A stretch of DNA of 14,157 bases from JAAFHS01 sp043751715 (lineage in GTDB: Bacteria > Pseudomonadota > Alphaproteobacteria > Rhodobacterales > Rhodobacteraceae): the NCBI GenBank assembly GCA_043751715.1, contig JAYUZO010000108.1, positions 1 through 14,157 on the forward strand, given 5' to 3'. The translations under genes were made by a program, and so were the position numbers. Below the pieces are notes generated by a model, which was given only the letters and a program-made list of their open reading frames with translations, searched no databases and was not told the DNA's origin. Shown piece by piece: positions 1-6,165 of this stretch. The stretch's first letter is position 1, and the number at the start of each line of letters is the position of its first letter.

Positions 1-220
1 TAATGTCCGTTTGCGGGGTGGAGGGACCGAAGCCTTCCTTGCCAACATCGATACGTCGCGCAGAAGCCGCGATCAGCGCCAGAATTTCGGGCCCCACCAG
101 CCTGTCATGGATCACCACATCCGCTGTCTGCAGTGCCCGCAAGGCCCCCAGCGTCAGATGCGCCGCGGCACCCGGACCGGCACCGACGAACAGAACGGGA
201 TGGGGTTGGGGCCGGGTCAT
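1..220 (-). CDS. cobA: Uroporphyrinogen-III C-methyltransferase (SUMT), 5' part only
   Basis: SUMT moves two methyl groups from S-adenosylmethionine onto uroporphyrinogen III, giving precorrin-2 for siroheme and cobalamin. The gene reads off the left edge of the window; 73 N-terminal residues are visible. They show the SUMT N-terminal pattern: a beta strand and glycine-rich turn LFVGAGPGAAAHLTLGALRA, then LQTADVVIHDRLVGPEIL, then VGKEGFGPSTPQ, which matches the VGK.G..H(S/G)TPQ segment of the family with Phe-Gly replacing the usual Gly-His region. There is no CysG-type dehydrogenase domain in front, so this is the stand-alone CobA form. The start ATG at 218-220 is the only sensible one; the upstream Shine-Dalgarno is weak. 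It diverges from the Lrp-type regulator across a 137-bp gap, so that regulator may act on it (inference). Whether it serves siroheme (nitrite/sulfite reduction) or B12 cannot be told from this fragment. Confidence 0.9.
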   Translation of the reverse strand, partial: MTRPQPHPVLFVGAGPGAAAHLTLGALRALQTADVVIHDRLVGPEILALIAASARRIDVGKEGFGPSTPQTDI

Positions 221-284
221 TGCGGGAATCCATCAGTTGAGGTGATTAATATAGGATATTTTCCCATAGTTCGGCCAGATGCCC

Positions 285-313
285 TTGCAAATAAGGACGT
301 TTGTTCTGATACT
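285..313 (+). promoter_or_regulatory. Candidate sigma70 promoter of the Lrp-type regulator gene
   Basis: TTGCAA (285-290), a 17-nt spacer, and GATACT (308-313) give a fair -35/-10 pair. The predicted start near 320 leaves a leader of about 38 nt before the ATG at 358. The -35 hexamer TTGCAA is its own reverse complement, so it could also sit in a divergent cobA promoter, but I see no good -10 for that direction. AT-rich sequence at 244-263 between the two genes could hold an operator. Judged by eye only. Confidence 0.4.
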
Positions 314-357
314 GCAGTGCGGTGGAACAGGGTTCCAAGAAACAGGGGAGATGCAGA

Positions 358-819
358 ATGGCTGTCCGGCTGGATGAGATGGACCGGAAAATCCTTGGGG
401 AATTGCAGGCCGATGCCAGCCAATCCTTGGATGAAATCGCGCGCAAGGTGGGGTCATCCAAGACGCCGGTGTGGAACCGCATCCGCCGCATGCGTGAAGA
501 CGGCGCGATCACCCGGACGACGGCCATTCTGGACCCCGAGGCACTGGGGCTGGAGGCGTGTTTCTTTGTTTTGATCCGCACGTCGGAACATGAGGCGGAT
601 TGGCAGCGCAAGTTTCTGAAAGCCTTGCAGGAACGCCCGGAAGTACTGGAGGCGCACAGGTTGGCGGGGGATATTGACTATATCCTGAAGGTGCGGGTCA
701 AGAACGCGCGGGCCTATGACACGTTTTATCAGGCGCTGATATCAGAGGTGCGGATCTATAACGTAACGGCGCTTTTAAGCATGGAAGAGATCAAATCAAC
801 CACGGTTCTGCCCCTGTGA
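358..819 (+). CDS. Lrp/AsnC family transcriptional regulator
   Basis: A small feast/famine-type DNA-binding regulator of 153 residues, the usual length for the family. Residues 5-50 form the N-terminal winged HTH (LDEMDRKILGELQADAS, then SLDEIARKVGSSKTPVWNRI, where the recognition helix carries SKTPVW). Residues 67-145 form the RAM ligand-binding/oligomerisation domain, with the typical PEVLEAHRLAGDIDYILKV stretch at 94-112. I place the start at 358 rather than 322: GGGGAG at 344-349 lies about 8 nt upstream, and the protein then begins right at the HTH as in relatives. It is divergent from cobA and followed by a candidate terminator, so it is monocistronic. Lrp-type proteins are often autoregulated and act on a divergent neighbour, which makes cobA and any genes co-transcribed with it the first candidates as targets; this is inference. 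The effector is unknown; amino acids are usual for the family. Confidence 0.93.
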   Translation: MAVRLDEMDRKILGELQADASQSLDEIARKVGSSKTPVWNRIRRMREDGAITRTTAILDPEALGLEACFFVLIRTSEHEADWQRKFLKALQERPEVLEAHRLAGDIDYILKVRVKNARAYDTFYQALISEVRIYNVTALLSMEEIKSTTVLPL

Positions 820-845
820 TTGCGCTGAGTTAACCTGTTCATTTT

Positions 846-882
846 GCAGCATTTTCGGCAAATGGCTGCGGTCTTTTATCTG
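846..882 (+). terminator. Candidate Rho-independent terminator after the Lrp-type gene
   Basis: GCAGCATTT (846-854), loop TCGGC, then AAAT, one bulged G and GCTGC (860-869) form a stem-loop. It begins 27 nt after the regulator's stop codon and is followed by the T-rich run gtcttttatctg (871-882). The T tract is interrupted, so termination may be partial. Confidence 0.45.
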
Positions 883-971
883 TCTTTATCCTGTCTTCTT
901 TCCGTCTCTCCCCGCGTTGCGGTGATGCAGGCGCACGAATGGTTAACGCGCCCCCGGCAGTTGGTGTCGGA

Positions 972-1022
972 TTGGGGGTTTTGCACCCCCAAACCCCGCA
1001 GGATATTTGTGCCAATGTGAAA
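972..1022 (+). repeat. Dispersed GC-hairpin intergenic element, copy A
   Basis: The order is: 8-bp perfect stem TTGGGGGT/ACCCCCAA (972-979/985-992) with loop TTTGC, then ACCCCGCA, GGATATTTG (1001-1009), 8 nt, and TGAAA (1018-1022). Copy B at 10228-10279 has the same order and spacing but a stem with CC/GG in place of TT/AA at its base, a double compensatory change. The element fills the convergent gap between the Lrp-type gene and the DUF1232 gene and ends 8 bp from the latter's stop codon. Neither side of the hairpin has a T run, so it is not a classical intrinsic terminator; it may protect or trim mRNA 3' ends. I associate similar sequences with Rhodobacterales intergenic regions, from memory and unchecked. 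Confidence 0.65.
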
Positions 1023-1030
1023 GGCAAGGG

Positions 1031-1402
1031 TCAGGTCAGGGCGTAAAGGCTGGCAGTTGCGGCGATGATCCAGAGCGCAATGATGATCGCGGCGGCGGTG
1101 CGGCTGCGCGGGCGGTTGGCCAGAAGATCGGCCTTTTGGCGCAGATCAGCGAGCAACGGGGCGGGGATCAAGTAGATGGTCAGCGCGATACCAAGCGGGA
1201 TCAGGATCAGATCATCCAGATAGCCCAGAACAGGGATGAAATCGGGGATCAGGTCGATGGGGGACAGGGCATAGGCCGCCGTCGCCATCGCCATGATCCG
1301 CGCGGGCCACGGCGTGCGTGCGTCGCGGGCGGCCAGCCACAAGGTGCAGACATCGCGTTTGAGGGACCGCGCCCAAGTGGACAGGCGCGCGCGCCAGCCC
1401 AT
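1031..1402 (-). CDS. YkvA-like DUF1232 small membrane protein
   Basis: A 123-residue protein with the DUF1232 core at about 38-75: the signature YALSPIDLIPDFIPVLGYLD followed by DLILIPLGIALTIYLIP. Two hydrophobic segments fall at 34-56 and 62-82 and a third at 103-122; the N-terminus (1-30) is basic. The family is widespread, membrane-bound and without an assigned biochemical role. The start ATG (1400-1402) lies one base beyond the P450 stop codon, so it is almost certainly translated from the same mRNA as the P450 and the DMT permease. Such tight packing suggests co-expression but does not by itself show a shared function. Confidence 0.88.
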   Translation of the reverse strand: MGWRARLSTWARSLKRDVCTLWLAARDARTPWPARIMAMATAAYALSPIDLIPDFIPVLGYLDDLILIPLGIALTIYLIPAPLLADLRQKADLLANRPRSRTAAAIIIALWIIAATASLYALT

Positions 1403-1403
1403 G

Positions 1404-2570
1404 TCAGGCGGCCACCATCAGCCGCTGCAAGCCGTGAAAGTGATAGACATCCGCATAGCGCGGCCTATCCATCAGCCGCAGCCCCGGCAGGCGCTGAAAC
1501 AGGATGGGCAGGGCGATCTGCAATTCCAGTCGGGCCAGCGGTGCGCCAACACAAAAATGCAGGCCCGCGCCAAAGCTGACATGCGGCCTGATCGGGCGGG
1601 TCGGGTCGAACCGGGCGGGATTATCCCACATGTCGGGGTCGCGGTTGGCCGCCCCCAGCAGCAGGGCCACCCGGTCACCGGGCTGAAACGTATGACCCAT
1701 GATGTCAACAGGGGCATAGCACCAGCGGGTGAACATGTGCAGTGCCGGATCAAACCGCAGGATTTCTTCAACTGCCGGTTCGGGGTGTGTTAAGGCGGCC
1801 ACTGTGCCGGTTTCCAGCAGGGTTTTCACACCATTGCCGATGGTGTGCACTGTCGCTTCGTGGCCTGCGTTCAGCAGCAGGATGCAGGTTGAGATCAGCT
1901 CATCCGTCGTCAGCCGTTCACCATCCGCCTCGGCGGCGATCAGGTGCGAGATCAGATCATCGGCGGGTGTGGCGCGGCGCTGATCAACATAGCCGCGCAG
2001 AAAGGCGGTAAAGGCCAGCGTTGCCGCCACCGCGCGGTCTTCGGTCGCCCGCGTGCGGTTCGCCATATACATGCCGACCATGGCGTTCGACCATGCCAGC
2101 AGATCAGGCGCCATGGTTTCGGGCACACCCAGCAGGCGGGCGATGATGATGACCGGCAGCTTTTGCGCAAAGCTGGGCAGCAGATCAAACGGGCCTGCGG
2201 GCAGCGCATCAATCAGATCATGGGTCAGTTGCGTGATGTCCGGCCCAAGGGCGGCAATCCGGCGCGACGTAAAGGCGCGCAAGACCAGCCCGCGCAGGCG
2301 GGTGTGGGTGGGGGGTTCCCGTTCCAGCATCGAATGCGCCTCAACGGCGTAGAAGGGTGCCAGATGCGGGGCAATTGGCAGGGGGGCTGGGGCCTCACGC
2401 CCGAAACGGCGGTCACGAAAGATAGCACCCACGGCGGCGGCATTGCCGGTGCAGGCCATGCCATATTCGGCCCAGTGAAAGAACGCACCATGCGCGCGTG
2501 CTGCGTCGTAGAACGGGTAGGGATCTTGCACAAAGGCAGGGTCGCTGGGCGATTGGTGCAGCACCTTCAT
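1404..2570 (-). CDS. Cytochrome P450 (bacterial soluble, class I type)
   Basis: A haem-thiolate monooxygenase of 388 residues, normal for soluble bacterial P450s, with no membrane anchor. All hallmarks are present: I-helix oxygen-binding motif AGHEAT (235-240), K-helix ExxR at Glu269-Arg272 (EEILR), the NPARFDPTRP segment (317-326), and the haem loop FGAGLHFCVG (333-342) with Cys340 as the axial ligand. LEREPPTHTRLRGLV (82-96) is the usual C-helix region. The reading frame stays open upstream for another 133 codons, but that stretch lies over the DMT gene; the ATG at 2568-2570 overlaps the DMT stop as ATGA and gives the conserved N-terminus. No ferredoxin or ferredoxin reductase is encoded nearby, so its electrons must come from elsewhere. 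The substrate is not predictable from sequence by eye; fatty acids, terpenoids and xenobiotics are all possible. Confidence 0.95.
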   Translation of the reverse strand: MKVLHQSPSDPAFVQDPYPFYDAARAHGAFFHWAEYGMACTGNAAAVGAIFRDRRFGREAPAPLPIAPHLAPFYAVEAHSMLEREPPTHTRLRGLVLRAFTSRRIAALGPDITQLTHDLIDALPAGPFDLLPSFAQKLPVIIIARLLGVPETMAPDLLAWSNAMVGMYMANRTRATEDRAVAATLAFTAFLRGYVDQRRATPADDLISHLIAAEADGERLTTDELISTCILLLNAGHEATVHTIGNGVKTLLETGTVAALTHPEPAVEEILRFDPALHMFTRWCYAPVDIMGHTFQPGDRVALLLGAANRDPDMWDNPARFDPTRPIRPHVSFGAGLHFCVGAPLARLELQIALPILFQRLPGLRLMDRPRYADVYHFHGLQRLMVAA

Positions 2571-3478
2571 CGCGGCCACCGCAGCAGCCCTTGGGCAATC
2601 ATCACACCCGCCACCACGATCACCGCCCCCAGCGTCTGCAGCCAGTTCCACTGCGCCCCAAAGGCAAAAGCGATGATCATCACATAAAACGGCACCGCAT
2701 TCATGTGCAGGCTGGCCGCACCGATACCCATGCGCTCGATCGAGATGATCCACAAGATCTGGCTGATCGCCATGGACCCCACGGCAAAAATTGCCAGCGC
2801 GCCAACCTCTTTCCAGCCGATCGCCGCCCATTGCACCGGCGCGCCGCCAATCGCGGTCGATGTCAGGCTGATCACCGACATTGCCATGAAGGCGCCCGTT
2901 ACGGTAATGGCCGTGCGCCCCAGCGGTGTCAGGGCCGGAAACTGCGTCACCGTCGCGCGCGACCCCCATGCAAACGCCGTGCAGGACGCAAGCACCGCCA
3001 AAGCGCCAAGGCCAAGCTGCATGCTGAACCCGCCCTGCGCCATGGCCACCACCCCACCAAACAAGGACAGCGCCATGCCGATGATCAGACCTTGGGTGAT
3101 GCGCCGGCCATCCAAAGCCACCTCCAGCCCGATGCCGATCAGCGGCATGCTGGTGGTGATGATCGCCACGGTGACGGGGTCGGTATAGGCCTGCCCGATC
3201 ACCAGAAACACCGCGCCCATACCGATGCAGACAAAGCCCACGCCGATGCCGCGCACCCAGTTTGCCTGCCGGATCGGGGCCACCCCTTCGATCAGCAACC
3301 AGAACGCCATCAGCACGATGGCGGCCATCCCGGTGCGCAACGCGGTCAGGGGCAGGGGCGGGATCAGCGGGATGACTAGGTCAGCCGCAGGCAGGCCCGC
3401 CGCCCAGACAAACATGGAGGCCATGCAGATCAGATTGGCACTGGCCAGATTCTGCGGGATGCTGGGGCTGGTGGTCAT
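2567..3478 (-). CDS. DMT superfamily (EamA) permease
   Basis: An inner-membrane protein of 303 residues with about ten hydrophobic segments arranged as two EamA repeats (roughly 12-146 and 160-296), the standard architecture and length. Visible family traits are the small-residue-rich helices, PVTVAIITTSMPLIGIGLEV (101-120) at the end of repeat one, and GIGAASLHMNAVPFYVMIIA (251-270) at the equivalent place in repeat two. DMT members export or import metabolites such as amino acids, but the substrate cannot be read from sequence. It is the first gene of a tight unit: its stop overlaps the P450 start (ATGA at 2567-2570). tpiA ends 49 bp upstream on the same strand. A link between the transporter and a P450 product or substrate is a reasonable guess only. 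Confidence 0.92.
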   Translation of the reverse strand: MTTSPSIPQNLASANLICMASMFVWAAGLPAADLVIPLIPPLPLTALRTGMAAIVLMAFWLLIEGVAPIRQANWVRGIGVGFVCIGMGAVFLVIGQAYTDPVTVAIITTSMPLIGIGLEVALDGRRITQGLIIGMALSLFGGVVAMAQGGFSMQLGLGALAVLASCTAFAWGSRATVTQFPALTPLGRTAITVTGAFMAMSVISLTSTAIGGAPVQWAAIGWKEVGALAIFAVGSMAISQILWIISIERMGIGAASLHMNAVPFYVMIIAFAFGAQWNWLQTLGAVIVVAGVMIAQGLLRWPR

Positions 3479-3527
3479 GCCTGCACGCTACTGACGCGTG
3501 CCACGCCATGCCTGCTTGCCTGCGACA

Positions 3528-4268
3528 TCAGCTTGCCGAAAGCGCCGCCACAATCGCCCCGAAATCCGTGGCCTTCAGGCTGGCCCCGCCCACCAATGCC
3601 CCGTCCACATGCGGCACTGCAAAAATCTCGGCCGCGTTGGATGGTTTGACCGACCCGCCATACAGCAGCCGCGTTTGTGCCGCTGCCGCCCCGATCCGGT
3701 CACCCAGACGCGCGCGCAGGAACGCATGCACCTCGGCAATCTGTGCAATGGTGGGCGTACGCCCCGTGCCAATCGCCCAAACTGGTTCATAGGCAATCAC
3801 CAGATTATCCGCCGTCATATCCGTGGGCAAGGATGCCATTTGCCCGGCAATCACATCCAGCGTGGCCCCTGCATCACGCTGGCCTTCCGTCTCGCCAATG
3901 CAGATGATGCTGATCAGCCCCGCCTTGCGCGCCGCCTGCGTCTTGGCTTGTACCTGCGCATCGGTTTCGCCATGGTCGGCCCGGCGTTCCGAATGGCCCA
4001 GGATTACATGCGTTGCACCCGCATCGGCCAGCATGGCTGCCGAGATATCACCCGTATGCGCGCCCACCTCTGCCGCGTGGCAATCCTGCCCGCCCAGCAG
4101 CAGCGCCGTGCCCCGCGCCACATCCGCCATCCGGGTGATCAGTGTGGCCGGTGGGCACAGCAGCATGTCACAACCGGATGCCCCATGCGCCGCCGTCAGC
4201 GCCTGCACTTCGGCCAAATCCGCTGCCAGCCCGTTCATTTTCCAATTGCCCGCTGCCAGTTTGCGCAT
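3528..4268 (-). CDS. tpiA: Triosephosphate isomerase
   Basis: Interconverts dihydroxyacetone phosphate and glyceraldehyde 3-phosphate in glycolysis and gluconeogenesis; cytosolic TIM barrel. With the start at 4268 it has 246 residues, typical of the family. Catalytic residues are all seen: Asn8 and Lys10 (AAGNWKMNG), His92 (ILGHSERR), Glu161 (AYEPVWAIGTG, the signature), then the flexible loop IGTGRTPT and the phosphate-binding LLYGGSVKPSNA (201-212) and GALVGGASL (223-231). An in-frame ATG four codons upstream (4280) is less likely: the chosen ATG has a GGGGGG tract a few bases upstream, and relatives begin M(R/P)(R/K)KLAAGNWKMN. It lies 102 bp downstream of sufA, with a possible promoter or the degenerate element C in between, and 49 bp upstream of the DMT permease gene. 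Confidence 0.97.
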   Translation of the reverse strand: MRKLAAGNWKMNGLAADLAEVQALTAAHGASGCDMLLCPPATLITRMADVARGTALLLGGQDCHAAEVGAHTGDISAAMLADAGATHVILGHSERRADHGETDAQVQAKTQAARKAGLISIICIGETEGQRDAGATLDVIAGQMASLPTDMTADNLVIAYEPVWAIGTGRTPTIAQIAEVHAFLRARLGDRIGAAAAQTRLLYGGSVKPSNAAEIFAVPHVDGALVGGASLKATDFGAIVAALSAS

Positions 4269-4328
4269 GATGCCCCCCATATGGTGGGCACAGACCTAAC
4301 CGCTATGGCAATAAAGGAAAAGATGCGC

Positions 4329-4350
4329 TTTCAAGCTGGTTCAAATATCC
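4329..4350 (-). repeat. Degenerate copy C of the dispersed GGATATTTG element
   Basis: Read on the minus strand this is GGATATTTG, 8 nt, TGAAA, the same half-element and exact spacing found in copies A and B. The G5/C5 hairpin is absent; instead a GC-rich stretch with the direct repeat GCGCGGAT lies between the sufA stop codon and this motif. It sits between sufA and tpiA and faces opposite to A and B. It may be a decayed copy or a chance match. Confidence 0.35.
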
Positions 4351-4370
4351 GCGCCGCAGGCATCCGCGCT

Positions 4371-4730
4371 TTATGCAGCAGGTGCGTCCTTGAACTTGAT
4401 GGATTCGCCGCAGCCGCAGGCCTCGGCCACGTTCGGATTGCGGAAGGTGAACTTTGCATCCAGCAGGGCCACTTCGTAATCAATCACCGTGCCGATCAGG
4501 AACATCTGCGCCATCGGTGCGATCAGAACGCGCGCGCCGTTCTGCTCCACGATTTCATCCAGCGGGTTCACCTCTGCGACATAATCCATCGTGTATTCCA
4601 TCCCCGCGCAGCCGCCCTTTTTGACGCCAATGCGCAGGCCCTTGGAGCCCTGTTTATCCATCAGCCGCGCAATTTGCGTGGTGGCTGCAGGGGTCAGCGT
4701 GACGGCGGCCTTGCCGGGAATGCCAAACAT
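4371..4730 (-). CDS. sufA: A-type iron-sulfur carrier protein (HesB/IscA/SufA family)
   Basis: A 119-residue Fe-S cluster carrier that passes clusters from the assembly scaffold to target proteins. The three conserved cluster-binding cysteines are present: Cys41 in KKGGCAGMEY and Cys105 and Cys107 in ACGCGES near the C-terminus. Other family features are LTPAA at the N-terminus and FRNPNVAEACGCG at the end. A strong Shine-Dalgarno AAAGGAG lies 8 nt before the ATG at 4728-4730. The gene starts 24 bp after the DUF3307 stop, so it can be read from that transcript. sufT is nearby on the same strand, which favours the name sufA over iscA or erpA, though sequence alone does not settle which A-type carrier it is. 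No scaffold genes (sufBCDS) are in the window. Confidence 0.9.
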   Translation of the reverse strand: MFGIPGKAAVTLTPAATTQIARLMDKQGSKGLRIGVKKGGCAGMEYTMDYVAEVNPLDEIVEQNGARVLIAPMAQMFLIGTVIDYEVALLDAKFTFRNPNVAEACGCGESIKFKDAPAA

Positions 4731-4754
4731 GATCGGGTCTCCTTTAGCGTCAAT

Positions 4755-5528
4755 CTAAGGTGTCAGGTCCGGAATGCCAAGCGGGGTGAGATAATGTAAC
4801 GCCCAGACCGTTGCAAAAGACGTAAATATTGCCCAGCCGAAAGACGCCAGCGTGCCGATGATGACATATTCGCTGACCTTGCGGTCGTCACTGACAGACC
4901 CGAACCGCAGCACCGATTTGGCCGCAATCAGAAAGCCGATGCCTTCGGGCATGCCCGTGATCACCAGCAAAAAGATCAGCCCGCGTTCCAGTTGCCCGAT
5001 AGCCCGCCCGCCATCCGGCAACCCCTTGGGTGAATGTCCCGCCCATGGCTCCATATACAGGCCAATCGCAAAGCCTCCGGCCCGCACCGTTACGATCAGC
5101 CCGGTCAGCACCAGCCAGACGGAAGGCAGGACCGGCGACGTGTCGGGGTTGCCCGGCCACAGGCTGCTGGCCCAGCCCGCTTCCACTGGGGCTGGCAGTG
5201 TTGCCCATATGCCTTGCGCCCACAGGTCCGGCACCCAGACGGTGATGGCGATCAAGGTGATAACATGCAGCGCCTGATCAACCACAAACGGCACAACGCC
5301 GCGCCACGGCAGCCAGGCCTTGCCTGCATCAAGGCACAGATGCAGCGCTGCAAGCGCCAGCAGGGCAGGGTGCAGCGTGCCCACAGCGGCAATCGCCGTG
5401 GCCAGCACCACCGCGATATGGGCGATCAGGCGCAGGGGATCACGCTTGTTGGCCGCCATCCAGTTGGTTTGCAACACGAAGTCGGCAAGGGCGTGGGCAA
5501 AGAGCAGGGCGATGAAGGTTTCAGTCAT
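4755..5528 (-). CDS. DUF3307 family polytopic membrane protein
   Basis: A 257-residue inner-membrane protein with about six to seven hydrophobic segments. The N-terminal half matches DUF3307: HALADFVLQTNW (12-23), an intramembrane His36, HLCLDAGKAW (63-72) and FVVDQALHVI (81-90). His/Asp pairs spaced HxxxD, HxxxD and DxxxH lie in or next to membrane helices, as in membrane-embedded metal-binding proteins. The C-terminal half carries a second conserved-looking block: GRAIGQLERGLI (174-185), IGFLIAAKSVLRFG (197-210), then EYVIIGTLASFGWAI (220-234). Residues 105-135 form a loop probably outside the membrane. The start ATG overlaps the stop of the SatD-like gene (ATGA, 5525-5528), so the two are translationally coupled. 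As far as I know the family has no established function; with its partner it may form a sensor/effector pair (inference). sufA follows after 24 bp. Confidence 0.85.
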   Translation of the reverse strand: MTETFIALLFAHALADFVLQTNWMAANKRDPLRLIAHIAVVLATAIAAVGTLHPALLALAALHLCLDAGKAWLPWRGVVPFVVDQALHVITLIAITVWVPDLWAQGIWATLPAPVEAGWASSLWPGNPDTSPVLPSVWLVLTGLIVTVRAGGFAIGLYMEPWAGHSPKGLPDGGRAIGQLERGLIFLLVITGMPEGIGFLIAAKSVLRFGSVSDDRKVSEYVIIGTLASFGWAIFTSFATVWALHYLTPLGIPDLTP

Positions 5529-6163
5529 GGGTCAACCTTCTGCATGCTTTGCGTGTAGCGTTCAACAAAGGCCAAATGCGCATCCTCCAGCAGTCGGTAT
5601 CCTGCCGCTGCAAGCCTTGCATCGACCGCCTGCCGTGTGATGCCCAAGGTCGTGCCAATTGCCGCCCGGCTTGGCATATCATGCGCCAGGGCCATGGCGG
5701 TGGCTTCGGCCTGTTCAAATGACCAGTTGCTGACCCTGTCCGCTGCAAAGGCAAAGATGGATTGTTGAATGCGGTCAACACTCTCTCCATTGATCGCAAA
5801 GGTGCGCGTGGGGGGCATATCGTCCAGACCGCGCCCGGATGCCATGAATGCAAGCCCGCTTGCAGCAGACAGGTCACGGTCCGGCAAATGCCAGACCGGG
5901 CCGATGCCTACTGAAATGCGTGTAGAAAGGCCAATGCGGGATGCTTTCAGCCGCGCTGCAATCAGCAGGCAGGCCCATAGGCAATTGCCGGCATTGTGAA
6001 GATAGATCTGCCAGCCATCGCCACGAAAGCGTGTAAAGCGCGTGTCGTCGTCAATGTCTTGGGCAATTTTTGCCAGAACCTGCATTGCGGCATCTGTCTG
6101 GTCTTTTGGACCGCGCGTCGATCTGATCAGATCGCCCGTAAGGATGGCTGCGTGTGCCTGCAT
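5525..6163 (-). CDS. SatD-like protein: cyclase-like domain plus C-terminal HTH
   Basis: A 212-residue soluble protein. The N-terminal part resembles the SatD family and has the motif order of class III nucleotide cyclases and related palm domains: ILTGDLIRS with Asp11, FRGDGWQIYL with Asp49, TRISVGIG (81-88), then SGLAFMASGRGLDDM (102-116). Two acidic residues in the right places could bind metal. Residues 148-190 hold a helix-turn-helix (MPSRAAIGTTLGITRQAV, then DARLAAAGY). Whether it makes a nucleotide, only binds one, or is simply a regulator is not known. I start it at the ATG at 6161-6163; a TTG at 6169 is the only earlier choice. Neither has a Shine-Dalgarno, so the mRNA may be leaderless or nearly so. 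It overlaps DUF3307 by 4 bp. Upstream lies the TTGC/GCAA array, a likely site for autoregulation by its own HTH (inference). Confidence 0.75.
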   Translation of the reverse strand: MQAHAAILTGDLIRSTRGPKDQTDAAMQVLAKIAQDIDDDTRFTRFRGDGWQIYLHNAGNCLWACLLIAARLKASRIGLSTRISVGIGPVWHLPDRDLSAASGLAFMASGRGLDDMPPTRTFAINGESVDRIQQSIFAFAADRVSNWSFEQAEATAMALAHDMPSRAAIGTTLGITRQAVDARLAAAGYRLLEDAHLAFVERYTQSMQKVDP

Positions 6164-6165
6164 GT

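Noticed and set aside
237..250. FNR-type site in the cobA-Lrp gap
   Set aside because: TTGA-N6-TAAT matches only one half of TTGAT-N4-ATCAA; the second half fails at two of four core bases.
2571..2969. N-terminal extension of the P450 frame by 133 residues
   Set aside because: It lies wholly over the DMT permease gene in another frame, and P450 homology begins at the ATG at 2570, which overlaps the DMT stop.
3498..4799. 433-codon open frame on the plus strand opposite tpiA and sufA
   Set aside because: It is antisense to two unmistakable genes, has no family resemblance, and its composition (rich in Arg, His, Gln, Cys) is that of a GC-rich shadow frame.
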